Shown here piece by piece: positions 1 through 8,752 of a stretch of DNA of 64,000 nucleotides. The position numbers and the translations under genes are program-made. A model generated the notes under the pieces. The model was not told the DNA's origin. It saw nothing but the letters and a program-made list of their open reading frames with translations, and made no database searches. The first letter of the stretch is position 1. Every line of letters starts with the position of its first letter. This DNA comes from Lachnospiraceae bacterium (GTDB lineage Bacteria > Bacillota > Clostridia > Lachnospirales > Lachnospiraceae): NCBI GenBank assembly GCA_017442865.1, contig JAFRXK010000013.1:1-64000 (forward strand), in the 5' to 3' direction.

Positions 1-557
1 AGTGCATATCCTGCGATAATGCCGATAACAGCAGAAATACCTATGATCGCTATTGGGTGCAGCTTTTTGAATGCAAGCACAGCACCGAGGGCGAATATGC
101 CAAGAGAGAGCCAAAAGCCTGCACCTGAGAAAACCGCAGTCTGTAAGCCGTTTGGAAAGAAGACCGTCATTCCGACAGACAGAAATGCCGAACCGATCAG
201 ACCGATCACAGCAGGACGCAGACCGTACATCACACCGTCCACGGCACAGCTCTTGCGGAATCTCTCATAAAACTTTGCAACGATCAGGATTATCACAAAG
301 GACGGCAGGACAACTCCGAGTGTAGCACAGACAGCCCCGAACACGCCGCCGGTGCGAATGCCGACAAATGTTGCCATATTGATCGCAAGCGGCCCCGGTG
401 TGCTTTCACTCACAGCAATGAAGTCCACTACCTCAGCCTGTGTGAGCCAGCCGTGATGCTCGACTTCGCTTTGGATCAGAGGAAGCATTGCATAACCGCC
501 GCCGAACGTGAACGTCCCGATCTTCAGAAAGGTCAGGAAAAGCTCGATCCATATCAT
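1..557 (-). CDS. Chromate transporter, second of a pair (3' end cut by window)
   Basis: Short-chain CHR-family membrane protein, predicted to export chromate or a related oxyanion. It starts MIWIELFLTFLKIGTFTFGGGYAMLPLIQ and contains the family's FGGGYAM and STPGP motifs (VSESTPGPLAINMATFVG). About 185 codons are visible with no stop, so the C-terminus lies outside the window. Its ATG overlaps the stop of the upstream partner (ATGA, 554-557), which shows translational coupling. Short-chain CHR proteins normally occur as such pairs and work together. The actual substrate cannot be told from sequence. Confidence 0.9.
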   Translation of the reverse strand, partial: MIWIELFLTFLKIGTFTFGGGYAMLPLIQSEVEHHGWLTQAEVVDFIAVSESTPGPLAINMATFVGIRTGGVFGAVCATLGVVLPSFVIILIVAKFYERFRKSCAVDGVMYGLRPAVIGLIGSAFLSVGMTVFFPNGLQTAVFSGAGFWLSLGIFALGAVLAFKKLHPIAIIGISAVIGIIAGYA

Positions 558-1102
558 AGCTTGTCCTCCTTCCTGAACAGCAGCGACCATACAAGCCCAA
601 ACACTGCACAGCCGATGATAACGAACACTGCATCTATTTTCAGAAAAGCCGTCAGCACCAGTGCCGCTGCCATGATCACATAGGAAACTGCGTGCTTTTT
701 TGTTGCCATAAACATGGTATAGACGGCTTTGAGTATCAGAGCGAGAACGCCTGCACGGATACCCATAAATGCGTACTGTACAGCTCTTGACTCCTGAAAG
801 GCTTTCAGGATAAAAGAAATAAGCGAGATGATCAGGAATGACGGCAGCACCACTCCCAGCGTTGCACAGACAGCACCGAGCGTTCCGGCAGCGCGGCTGC
901 CAACAAACGTAGCCGCATTGATCGCCACCGGTCCCGGCGTGGACTCTGCGATCGCAACGACTTCCAGTATATCGTCCTCATTCAGCCATTTTTTATTGTC
1001 ACAGACCTCACGCTGTATCAGCGGTATCATTGCGTAACCGCCGCCAAATGTAAACGCTCCGATTCTCATGAAGGTAAGGAACAAGTCAAGTTTTTTATTC
1101 AT
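554..1102 (-). CDS. Chromate transporter, first of a pair
   Basis: CHR-family transporter subunit of 182 residues, usual for the short-chain type. It carries the FGGGYAMIPLIQ motif near residue 20 and ESTPGPVAINAATFVG near residue 50, followed by hydrophobic helices. I chose MNKKLDLF at 1102 because a GGTGAT ribosome binding site precedes it. The longer reading from 1120 would place the start inside the palindrome at 1109-1141. It overlaps the second subunit by 4 bp and forms a two-gene operon with it. Substrate specificity is not established. Confidence 0.9.
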   Translation of the reverse strand: MNKKLDLFLTFMRIGAFTFGGGYAMIPLIQREVCDNKKWLNEDDILEVVAIAESTPGPVAINAATFVGSRAAGTLGAVCATLGVVLPSFLIISLISFILKAFQESRAVQYAFMGIRAGVLALILKAVYTMFMATKKHAVSYVIMAAALVLTAFLKIDAVFVIIGCAVFGLVWSLLFRKEDKL

Positions 1103-1108
1103 AGGATC

Positions 1109-1141
1109 ACCCCATAGCATTATACCACAATGCTATGGGGT
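1109..1141. promoter_or_regulatory. 12-bp-arm palindrome upstream of the chromate transporter pair
   Basis: ACCCCATAGCAT (1109-1120) and ATGCTATGGGGT (1130-1141) form a perfect inverted repeat with a 9-nt spacer, ending 7 bp before the transporter start. There is no T-run, so it looks like an operator or a 5' UTR hairpin rather than a terminator. No cognate regulator gene is visible. Confidence 0.55.
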
Positions 1142-1327
1142 GTGTCAATTTGTTGAGTTTTTATGCCTGTTCCCCATTATAAATTCTATTTTTTGCACAT
1201 CGAATTGTGCTCCGTCAGGAAATAATACCATTATGCTTTGGAATAATTAAATTCCGCTCTGAATTGGAATTTCGGAATACAAACAACATTTGCTTAATTT
1301 TTGCTGAAATTTTTTTTAAAAACAGGC

Positions 1328-1356
1328 TTGACAAATAATAATATGCGTTGTAGACT
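1328..1356 (+). promoter_or_regulatory. Putative promoter of asnB
   Basis: TTGACA (1328-1333), 17 bp, then TAGACT (1351-1356). The -35 is perfect and the -10 matches 4 of 6 positions. Transcription would start near 1363, just before the leader hairpin at 1368-1383. Confidence 0.5.
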
Positions 1357-1367
1357 TGTTACCAACA

Positions 1368-1408
1368 AAGGCAATGGCGTCTTGGAGATATCTCCAGGGC
1401 GCCTTTTT
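1368..1408 (+). promoter_or_regulatory. ANTAR-type antitermination leader of asnB
   Basis: A 5-bp stem (1368-1372 with 1379-1383, one G-U pair) closes the hexaloop AATGGC (1373-1378), which has A at position 1 and G at position 4 as ANTAR proteins require. Its 3' half lies inside the 5' arm of an intrinsic terminator (1376-1388 pairing with 1391-1403, then TTTTT at 1404-1408). The two structures exclude each other. A matching upstream P1 hairpin is not clear here. Together with the ANTAR gene at 20567, this suggests asnB is switched on by antitermination. Confidence 0.75.
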
Positions 1409-1439
1409 GTGTTTTTATTTTCCCGTGGAGGTATATGCT

Positions 1440-3089
1440 ATGTGTTCAATTATAGGCTTTTGCTCAAAAAACGGTAGTTATGACGACACTAAAACTGCTC
1501 TGGAACAGACCGATTCAAGAGGTCCGGACGCAGAAAGAATCATAAATACGGGAAACGGATGGCTTGGCTTTAACAGACTTTCAATTATGGGGCTTACCGA
1601 CACGGGTATGCAGCCATTTGTATATAAAGATATGTCAACCGTGTTTTTACCGGCCTCTCAGACAGAAGAAGAGATAACTCTCCTTGACAAGCCGGAAGTG
1701 ATGCTTGTCTGCAACGGTGAGATTTACGGTTTCAGACCGATTAAGAAAGAGCTCATCGAAAAGGGCTACTCATTTATAAGCGATTCAGACTGTGAGATTC
1801 TTCCGGCGCTGTACAAGGAATTCGGAACCGACATGTTTTCACTGCTTGACGCAGAATACGCTCTTATTCTTTATGACGCTGAGAAGGATAGCTACATAGC
1901 CGCAAGAGACCCGATAGGCATCCGGCCTCTTTACTACGGAACACGTCAGGACGGCACTTACGTATTTGCCTCGGAGCCAAAAAACCTTATCTCGCTTGTT
2001 GATAAAATAATGCCGTTTCCTCCGGGACATTATTTCAAGGACGGCGAATTTGTTAAATACCGCGATATGTCTGAGGTAAATGAATACTGCTATGACAGCT
2101 TAGATAAAATCGCTGAAAAAATACATGATTTACTTATCAATGGCGTTAAAAAGCGTCTGGATTCAGATACCCCGGTCGGATTTTTATTATCGGGCGGCCT
2201 TGATTCCTCGCTTGTATGCGGAATCGCCGCAAGCATTTCAGACAAACCGCTTGAGACATGGGCGATAGGCATGGACATTGATGCAATTGATTTAAAATAT
2301 GCCAAAGAGGTTGCCGATTACATACATTCAAACCACCACGAGGTTATCATTTCAAAGGAGGATGTACTGGATGCGCTTGAAGACGTTATCAAAATGCTTG
2401 CAACCTACGATATTACAACAATACGTGCTTCAATCGGTATGTATCTGGTTTGCAAGGCAATTCACGAGCAGTCCGATATCCGCGTAATCATGACCGGAGA
2501 AATTTCAGATGAAATTTTCGGCTACAAATATACTGATTTCGCACCTGATGCCGAGGCATTCCAGAAGGAGGCACAGAAAAGAATTCACGAAATACATATG
2601 TATGACGTGCTTCGTGCCGACCGCTGCATAAGCGTAAACTCGCTTGAAGCCCGCGTTCCGTTTGGAGACCTTGATTTCGTGAAATACTGCATGTCAATTG
2701 ACCCGGAAAAGAAGCTCAACCGCTACAACAAGGGAAAATACCTGCTGCGCCACGCCTTTGAAAATGACGCACTTATACCGGAAAACATTCTGTGGAGAGA
2801 AAAAGCAGCCTTTTCAGATGCAGTAGGACACTCATTAAAGGATGACCTTGCAGAACTTGCAGAATCGAAATACACCGATGAAGAGTTCCGGGAAGGCGTT
2901 AAAAAATATAACCATGCAAAACCATTTACAAAGGAATCTCTTCTGTACCGCGACATATTTGAAAAATATTATCCGGGACAGTCCCAGATGGTAAAGGATT
3001 TCTGGATGCCAAACAAGGAATGGGAGGGCTGCAATGTAAACGACCCTTCAGCCAGAGTTCTTTCAAATTACGGTGCAAGCGGAGAATAA
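1440..3089 (+). CDS. asnB: Asparagine synthetase B (glutamine-hydrolysing)
   Basis: Converts aspartate, glutamine and ATP to asparagine and glutamate in the cytoplasm. The protein (549 residues) begins MCSIIGF. Cys2 is the class II glutamine amidotransferase nucleophile, so the start must be the ATG at 1440, which has GGAGG at 1427-1431. An in-frame reading begins at 1356 but would translate the leader terminator and bury Cys2. The glutaminase domain covers about residues 2-190. The synthetase domain follows with the PP-loop SGGLDSS near residue 250. It is the first gene of the nitrogen island, 79 bp before glnN, behind an ANTAR-type leader. Confidence 0.95.
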   Translation: MCSIIGFCSKNGSYDDTKTALEQTDSRGPDAERIINTGNGWLGFNRLSIMGLTDTGMQPFVYKDMSTVFLPASQTEEEITLLDKPEVMLVCNGEIYGFRPIKKELIEKGYSFISDSDCEILPALYKEFGTDMFSLLDAEYALILYDAEKDSYIAARDPIGIRPLYYGTRQDGTYVFASEPKNLISLVDKIMPFPPGHYFKDGEFVKYRDMSEVNEYCYDSLDKIAEKIHDLLINGVKKRLDSDTPVGFLLSGGLDSSLVCGIAASISDKPLETWAIGMDIDAIDLKYAKEVADYIHSNHHEVIISKEDVLDALEDVIKMLATYDITTIRASIGMYLVCKAIHEQSDIRVIMTGEISDEIFGYKYTDFAPDAEAFQKEAQKRIHEIHMYDVLRADRCISVNSLEARVPFGDLDFVKYCMSIDPEKKLNRYNKGKYLLRHAFENDALIPENILWREKAAFSDAVGHSLKDDLAELAESKYTDEEFREGVKKYNHAKPFTKESLLYRDIFEKYYPGQSQMVKDFWMPNKEWEGCNVNDPSARVLSNYGASGE

Positions 3090-3168
3090 ACCCGACAACT
3101 AAATAATTAAGCTAAAAACGCCGGTAAAACATGATGTACATGCCGGTTTGAATAGGAAGGAGAACGCT

Positions 3169-5268
3169 ATGAAAAAACAATATGTACCTGATATTTTTGG
3201 TTCAATGGTATTTGACGACAGGGTAATGAAAGCCCGTCTGTCCGCAAGTGTATACAATTCTCTCAAGAAAACTATTGATGAGAATACAAGACTTGATGAA
3301 AATGTTGCTGATGCAGTTGCTTCAGAAATGCGCGACTGGGCTATAGAACACGGCGCAACTCATTTTACACACTGGTTCCAGCCTCTTACCGGCGTTACCG
3401 CTGAAAAGCACGACAGCTTTATCACGCCATCACCTGACGGCGGCGTAATAATGGAATTTTCCGGTAAGGAGCTTATAAAGGGTGAGCCGGATGCTTCATC
3501 CTTCCCTTCAGGCGGACTGCGAGCTACATTTGAAGCCAGAGGCTATACGGCGTGGGATCCTACTTCATATGCATTTATAAAGGACCATACACTTTGCATA
3601 CCGACAGCCTTCTGTTCATATTCGGGAGATGCACTTGATAAAAAGACTCCTCTTTTACGCTCAATGCAGGCACTCAACACTCAGGCAAAAAGAATCCTCG
3701 CGCTCTTTGGCAAGGAAGTAAAATATGTCCGCACAAGCGTCGGCCCTGAGCAGGAATATTTCCTGATTGATAAAGAAATGTTTGAAAAGAGGCCTGACCT
3801 TGTATATACCGGAAGAACCTTATTCGGCGCAATGCCGCCAAAGGGCCAGGAGCTTGACGACCATTATTTTGGTGTAATAAAGCCTAGGGTTACAGCCTTT
3901 ATGGAGGATTTAAATGACGAGCTGTGGAAGCTTGGAATTCTTGCTAAGACAGAGCACAACGAGGTTGCCCCTGCACAGCATGAACTTGCACCGATTTATT
4001 CTACAACAAATATTGCTACCGACCACAACCAGCTGACAATGGAAATCATGCAGAAGGTGGCCAGAAGGCATAACCTCGTATGTCTGCTTCACGAAAAGCC
4101 TTTTGAGGGCGTAAACGGCTCCGGTAAGCACAACAACTGGTCAATGGCAACCGATACCGGCGTAAACCTTCTTTCACCGGGCGAAACGCCTTATGAAAAC
4201 GCACAGTTTTTGCTGTTCTTAAGCGCAGTTATACAGGCCGTTGATGATTATCAGGACCTTTTAAGATTATCAGTCGCAACTGCAGGAAACGACCACAGAC
4301 TTGGAGCAAATGAAGCGCCGCCTGCAATAATTTCTGTATTCCTCGGAGACGAGCTGACAGCAATTTTAGAGGCAATCAAGAATGATACCCCTTATCAGGG
4401 AAAAGAAAAGGTAATTATGAAGCTCGGCGTACACTCACTGCCGCATTTTTCAAGAGATACAACCGACAGAAACCGTACTTCACCATTTGCATTTACGGGC
4501 AATAAATTTGAATTCAGGTCCTTAGGCTCTGCAAACAGCATCGCCTGCTGCAACATTATGTTAAATGCATCTGTAGCAGAAAGCCTTAAGCAGTACGCCG
4601 ACATTCTTGAAAAGGCAGACGATTTTGAGACCGCACTCCACGCGCTTATAAAAGAAACCATCACAAAGCACGAGCGTATCCTTTTCAACGGCAACGGATA
4701 CGGTGATGAGTGGGTCGAGGAGGCAACAAAGGTTCGCGGACTTTCAAACCTTAAGACTACCGCCGATGCCATGCCTCATCTTCTTGACAAAAAGAACATG
4801 GATATGCTTATGTCACACAAGGTATTTACTGAAACAGAGCTTCATTCAAGATGTGAAATCATGCTTGAGAACTACTGCAAGAGTGTAAATATCGAAGGAC
4901 ATACAATGGTTGATATGGTAAGAAAGAATTATCTTCCTGCCATTGAAGAATATCTTTTCAGCCTTGCAAATGCAACATCACTTATGAAGTCAGTCAGCAC
5001 CAAGGTAAAATGCAACTATGAAATTTCTACTATGGAAAGGCTCTCAGAGCTTACAGACTGCATCCTTGAGCATGTAGAAATACTTGAGGGCGCGCTTGAG
5101 GACCTTAAGAAGCACGACAACATTATCAGCACATCAGAGGCAGTCAGGGACGACGTTCTTCCAAAGATGGAAGCCTTAAGAAAGTTTGTAGATGAGGCAG
5201 AAATGCTTACATCAGAAAAATACTGGCCGTTCCCAAGCTACGGAAAGCTTTTGTTCAGTGTTTATTAA
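3169..5268 (+). CDS. glnN: Type III glutamine synthetase
   Basis: Makes glutamine from glutamate, ammonia and ATP, the entry step of ammonia assimilation. The product is 699 residues, normal for the dodecameric GSIII family. It has the N-terminal [15 protein letters not shown], the catalytic block [10 protein letters not shown] near residue 200, [14 protein letters not shown] near residue 265, and the C-terminal [15 protein letters not shown]. The ATG at 3169 follows AGGAAGGAG; an in-frame ATG at 3148 lacks a good site. It follows asnB by 79 bp with no promoter seen, so it is probably cotranscribed from the asnB leader. Confidence 0.96.
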   Translation: MKKQYVPDIFGSMVFDDRVMKARLSASVYNSLKKTIDENTRLDENVADAVASEMRDWAIEHGATHFTHWFQPLTGVTAEKHDSFITPSPDGGVIMEFSGKELIKGEPDASSFPSGGLRATFEARGYTAWDPTSYAFIKDHTLCIPTAFCSYSGDALDKKTPLLRSMQALNTQAKRILALFGKEVKYVRTSVGPEQEYFLIDKEMFEKRPDLVYTGRTLFGAMPPKGQELDDHYFGVIKPRVTAFMEDLNDELWKLGILAKTEHNEVAPAQHELAPIYSTTNIATDHNQLTMEIMQKVARRHNLVCLLHEKPFEGVNGSGKHNNWSMATDTGVNLLSPGETPYENAQFLLFLSAVIQAVDDYQDLLRLSVATAGNDHRLGANEAPPAIISVFLGDELTAILEAIKNDTPYQGKEKVIMKLGVHSLPHFSRDTTDRNRTSPFAFTGNKFEFRSLGSANSIACCNIMLNASVAESLKQYADILEKADDFETALHALIKETITKHERILFNGNGYGDEWVEEATKVRGLSNLKTTADAMPHLLDKKNMDMLMSHKVFTETELHSRCEIMLENYCKSVNIEGHTMVDMVRKNYLPAIEEYLFSLANATSLMKSVSTKVKCNYEISTMERLSELTDCILEHVEILEGALEDLKKHDNIISTSEAVRDDVLPKMEALRKFVDEAEMLTSEKYWPFPSYGKLLFSVY

Positions 5269-5304
5269 TTTAGCTGCTTAGATAAACTCAACATATACCT
5301 TAAA

Positions 5305-5349
5305 AGGTCATCCCACAAAGGCGTGGAACGCAGCGTGGGGTGACTTTTT
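5305..5349 (+). promoter_or_regulatory. ANTAR-type antitermination leader of amt
   Basis: The stem CCAC/GTGG (5313-5316 and 5323-5326) closes hexaloop AAAGGC (5317-5322; A1, G4). The stem's 5' arm is also the top of the terminator arm GTCATCCCAC (5307-5316), which pairs with GTGGGGTGAC (5335-5344) and is followed by TTTTT. Hairpin and terminator are mutually exclusive. No convincing P1 hairpin or separate promoter was found, so the switch may act on transcripts reading through from glnN. Confidence 0.68.
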
Positions 5350-5382
5350 ATTGCACAAAAATATAAGACGGAGGATAATATT

Positions 5383-7179
5383 ATGACAGAAGAATTAACA
5401 AAATTATTAAACGAAGAAGTATTTGCAGTATGGTTTTTGATAGGCGCTGCCCTTGTATTCTGGATGCAGGCAGGCTTTGCAATGGTCGAGACCGGCTTTT
5501 CAAGAGCGAAAAACGCCGGCAACATTCTTATGAAAAACCTCATGGATTTCTGTATCGGATGCGTGGTTTTTATAGTTATAGGCTTCGGGCTTTTGCTCGG
5601 TGAAGACCTTTTCGGTTTTATCGGAAAGCCAGGCTTTGATATTTTTACAGGCTATGCAGAGTTTGACTGGTCAAATTTTATTTTCAACCTTGTATTCTGC
5701 GCAACAACCGCAACGATTGTATCAGGCGCAATGGCTGAGCGTACAAAATTCTTAAGCTACTGCGTATACTCCGGAATTATATCCGCGCTTATTTATCCGA
5801 TAGAGGCTCACTGGATCTGGGGCGGCGGCTGGCTTGCACAGCTTGGTTTTCATGATTTTGCAGGCTCCTGCGCAATTCATATGGTTGGCGGCATTTCAGC
5901 CTTAATCGGCGCTAAAATGGTCGGCGCACGAATCGGTAAATTTGAGAAGGACGATTCCGGCAAAATCACAAAGGTTAATGCCTTCCCGGGACATAATATA
6001 GTAATCGGCGCACTCGGCGTATTTATTCTCTGGCTTGGCTGGTACGGCTTCAACGGTGCTGCCTGCACATCAACACAGCAGCTCGCATCAGTTTTTGTAA
6101 CAACAACTATTGCTCCTTCAATCGCTACAGTAGTATGTATGGTATTTACATGGATTAAATACGGCAAGCCTGACGTTTCAATGTGTCTCAACGCATCCCT
6201 TGCAGGACTTGTTGCAATCACGGCAGGCTGTGATGTAACAGATGCCCTCGGTTCAATTATCATCGGCGCTGTTTCCGGACTTTTAGTTTGCTTCGGCGTA
6301 TGGTTCCTTGATTATAAGCTTCATATTGATGACCCTGTCGGCGCAGTTGCAGTACATATGGTAAACGGTATCTGGGGAACAATCGCTGTCGGTCTGTTTG
6401 CAACAACCTCTGCTCCGGGCAATGACAGCATCATCGGCCTGTTTTACGGCGGCGGATTTAAACAGCTGGGTATTCAGTTATTAGGCTTTGTAAGTGTTGC
6501 GGCATGGACATCCGTATGTATGATTTTAGTATTTTTACTTATCAAGGCTGTATTCGGTCTGAGAGTAAGCGAGGAAGAGGAAATTGAAGGTCTTGATGTT
6601 AAAGAGCATGGTCTTACATCAGCCTACGCAGGCTTTTCAATTGTCGATATGACCGGCTCTGCCCTTCTTGCAAATGAAAATACAAGCCTTGGGGTATCTG
6701 ATTATGAAAAGGCGTCTAACGCCATGATTAATGCAGCTGTTCCTGTTGAAATCGCTTCCGCATATATCGGCGGAGCACATCTTGCCGAAGAAATAAGCCA
6801 CGAAGCAAGAGCAGACTTTGAGACCGGAATGCATAAGGTAGTAATCATTACAAAGCTGTCCAGATATGACAAGATTAAAAAGGCCCTCAACGAACTTGGA
6901 GTTACCGGAATCACAGTTACACAGGTTATGGGCTGCGGTATCCAAAAGGGTGCCGGTCAGATGTATCGTGGAGTTGAGATGGACATCACACTGCTTCCGA
7001 AAATCAAGCTTGAGGTTGTTGTCAGCAACATCCCTGTAGACAGCGTAATCGAAGTCGCAAAGAAAACTCTTTACACCGGCAAAATCGGTGATGGAAAAAT
7101 ATTTGTATATCCTGTCAGCCGTGTTGTTAAAATCAGAACAGGCGAAGAAAACTTTGCGGCATTGCAGGATGTAGAATAA
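5383..7179 (+). CDS. amt: Ammonium channel Amt fused to a PII regulatory domain
   Basis: Ammonium channel of the inner membrane joined to its own regulator. Residues 1-400 are Amt, with AGFAMVETGFSRAKN, the twin-histidine pore residues in AIHMVGG and AVHMVNGIWG, and about 11 hydrophobic helices. A linker of about 80 residues leads to a PII (GlnK) domain from about residue 484 (MHKVVIITKLSRYDKIK) to the end, including the QKG motif and TGKIGDGKIFV nucleotide-binding B-loop. The residue matching uridylylated Tyr51 of GlnK is Met (RGVEMDIT), so control is probably by ATP/ADP/2-oxoglutarate binding only. The protein is 598 residues, starts at an ATG after GGAGG, and sits behind the leader at 5305. 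Confidence 0.95.
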   Translation: MTEELTKLLNEEVFAVWFLIGAALVFWMQAGFAMVETGFSRAKNAGNILMKNLMDFCIGCVVFIVIGFGLLLGEDLFGFIGKPGFDIFTGYAEFDWSNFIFNLVFCATTATIVSGAMAERTKFLSYCVYSGIISALIYPIEAHWIWGGGWLAQLGFHDFAGSCAIHMVGGISALIGAKMVGARIGKFEKDDSGKITKVNAFPGHNIVIGALGVFILWLGWYGFNGAACTSTQQLASVFVTTTIAPSIATVVCMVFTWIKYGKPDVSMCLNASLAGLVAITAGCDVTDALGSIIIGAVSGLLVCFGVWFLDYKLHIDDPVGAVAVHMVNGIWGTIAVGLFATTSAPGNDSIIGLFYGGGFKQLGIQLLGFVSVAAWTSVCMILVFLLIKAVFGLRVSEEEEIEGLDVKEHGLTSAYAGFSIVDMTGSALLANENTSLGVSDYEKASNAMINAAVPVEIASAYIGGAHLAEEISHEARADFETGMHKVVIITKLSRYDKIKKALNELGVTGITVTQVMGCGIQKGAGQMYRGVEMDITLLPKIKLEVVVSNIPVDSVIEVAKKTLYTGKIGDGKIFVYPVSRVVKIRTGEENFAALQDVE

Positions 7180-7201
7180 ATACAGGAGATTATAATTTAC
7201 C

Positions 7202-8584
7202 ATGAGTTTTTATAACGATGACAAATTACATGAGGAATGCGGAGTGTTCGGAATATACGCTCCAAAAGGTGAAAATATTGTGCATGATATTTACTGCGGT
7301 CTTACTGCCCTCCAGCACAGAGGGCAGGAGTCCGCAGGACTTTCTGTTTCTGACACAGCCGGCGCAAAGGGCAATATTTCTACCAAAAAAGGAATGGGGC
7401 TTGTAAGCGAGGTTTTTGGGCATGACGATTTCGACAAACTGAATGGAAATATCGGCGTCGGTCATGTGCGTTATTCAACAACCGGTGAAAGCGTTCCCGA
7501 AAACGCCCAGCCCATTGCCATGAATTATATTAAAGGCAGTCTCGCGCTTGTCCACAATGGTAATATCACAAATGCCTCAGAATTAAAAGAAGCGCAGATG
7601 TACCGCGGGCAGGCGCATTACACTTCAACCGATTCTGAGGTTTTAGCGTATGAAATTATAAGCAGCAGGGCAAAAACAGATTCCATAGAAGAGGCAGTCC
7701 TTGACGCCGCCGGGAAAATACGCGGCGGGTACGCCGTAATCGTTATGAGTCCGAGAAAGCTTACAGGCATAAGGGACCCTTACGGAATAAAGCCTCTTAT
7801 CTTAGGTATGCGAAATGGCAGTTACATTTTAGCATCGGAAAGCGCCGCCATAGAAGCCGTCGGAGGTAAAATCATAAGAGACATTGAGCCCGGCGAGATA
7901 ATAACCATAAGCCGGGATGGTATAAAAAGCAATACGAAGCTGTGCGGCATGAAACACGCCCATTGTGTATTTGAATATATTTATTTTGCAAGATGCGACT
8001 CTGTCATAGACAAAATCGCAGTATATGACGCAAGATTTAACGCCGGACGCGCACTTGCGAAAAGCTCCGTTGTTGACGCTGATATTGTCGTGGGCGTTCC
8101 TGATTCGGGGCTTATTGCAGCACAGGGCTATGCGATGGAATCCGGAATCCCTTTTGCGCTTGCTTTTCATAAGAACAGTTATATCGGACGAAGCTTTATC
8201 AAACCGACTGATGAGGAGCGTAAAAGTGCGGTTCATATGAAGCTTAGCGTGCTTAAAAATGTTGTTGCCGGCAAAAAAATTGTGCTTATAGATGATTCAA
8301 TTGTGCGAGGCACGACCATGAAGCAGATTATAGAAATGCTACGTGAAGCGGGAGCTTTGGAGGTTCATGTAAGAATAAGCTCGCCTCCGTTTTTGTACCC
8401 GTGCTACTATGGTACAGACGTACCAAACAGCAGCCAGCTTATTGCATCAGAGCATTCGGACGAATATGTACGACAGAAGATAGGCGCGGATTCATTATGC
8501 TATCTTAAAATAACCGATTTTAAGTCAATGACGGGTAATCTGCCGTTATGCAGCGCCTGCTTTGATAATAATTATCCTGTTTAA
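7202..8584 (+). CDS. purF: Amidophosphoribosyltransferase
   Basis: First committed step of purine synthesis: PRPP plus glutamine gives phosphoribosylamine. The 460-residue protein has a short propeptide before the nucleophile in EECGVFGIY (Cys14), the QHRGQESAG glutaminase motif, and the PRPP loop VLIDDSIVRGTTM. Cysteines in HAHCVFEYIYFAR, YPCYYGTD and LCSACF match the iron-sulfur ligands of the Bacillus-type enzyme. It starts 22 bp after amt with a CAGGAG ribosome binding site, so it is probably in the amt transcript. Purine genes are not usual partners of amt; here the enzyme is a major glutamine consumer placed among nitrogen genes. Confidence 0.95.
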   Translation: MSFYNDDKLHEECGVFGIYAPKGENIVHDIYCGLTALQHRGQESAGLSVSDTAGAKGNISTKKGMGLVSEVFGHDDFDKLNGNIGVGHVRYSTTGESVPENAQPIAMNYIKGSLALVHNGNITNASELKEAQMYRGQAHYTSTDSEVLAYEIISSRAKTDSIEEAVLDAAGKIRGGYAVIVMSPRKLTGIRDPYGIKPLILGMRNGSYILASESAAIEAVGGKIIRDIEPGEIITISRDGIKSNTKLCGMKHAHCVFEYIYFARCDSVIDKIAVYDARFNAGRALAKSSVVDADIVVGVPDSGLIAAQGYAMESGIPFALAFHKNSYIGRSFIKPTDEERKSAVHMKLSVLKNVVAGKKIVLIDDSIVRGTTMKQIIEMLREAGALEVHVRISSPPFLYPCYYGTDVPNSSQLIASEHSDEYVRQKIGADSLCYLKITDFKSMTGNLPLCSACFDNNYPV

Positions 8585-8593
8585 AATTTTTTC

Positions 8594-8622
8594 TTGACTT
8601 TTTATAAGAACAGACGTATTAT
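8594..8622 (+). promoter_or_regulatory. Promoter of the gltB-gltD-carA-carB operon
   Basis: TTGACT (8594-8599), 17 bp, TATTAT (8617-8622). Transcription would start near 8629, immediately before the P1 hairpin of the antitermination leader. Confidence 0.65.
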
Positions 8623-8631
8623 AATTAAAAA

Positions 8632-8718
8632 TGTCAATGGAGACAGTATATATTCAGTTTATATTTTTGTTTTAAAAGCAATGGCGCTTTAAGTTAAGAA
8701 CTTAAAGCGCCTTTTTTT
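8632..8718 (+). promoter_or_regulatory. Two-hairpin ANTAR antitermination leader of gltB
   Basis: P1 is TGTC/GACA (8632-8635, 8642-8645) closing hexaloop AATGGA (8636-8641). P2 is AAAGC/GCTTT (8675-8679, 8686-8690) closing hexaloop AATGGC (8680-8685). Both loops have A1 and G4, the residues known to contact ANTAR proteins. The 3' arm of P2 is part of the terminator stem 8683-8695, which pairs over 13 bp with 8699-8711 and is followed by seven T (8712-8718). This is the classic design in which ANTAR binding to P1-P2 prevents the terminator. It is the clearest of the three leaders in the window. Confidence 0.85.
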
Positions 8719-8752
8719 ATTTTTCAACGGCAAAAAACGAGGAGGAATATCT

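Noticed and set aside
1240-1330. Sigma-54 promoter before asnB
   Set aside because: No TGGCAC-N5-TTGC pattern was found; a sigma-A type TTGACA is present instead.
1356-1439. Longer start for asnB at 1356
   Set aside because: It would translate the leader hairpin and terminator and remove Cys2 from the N-terminus, where the amidotransferase needs it. The ATG at 1440 has GGAGG.
3090-3168. Fourth ANTAR leader before glnN
   Set aside because: The GCCGG-containing spacer has no A1/G4 hexaloop and no T-run, so glnN is probably read from the asnB leader.
6637-7203. Minus-strand frame of 188 codons inside amt
   Set aside because: It lies wholly antisense to the PII domain, has a Cys-rich low-quality composition and no homology; a shadow frame.
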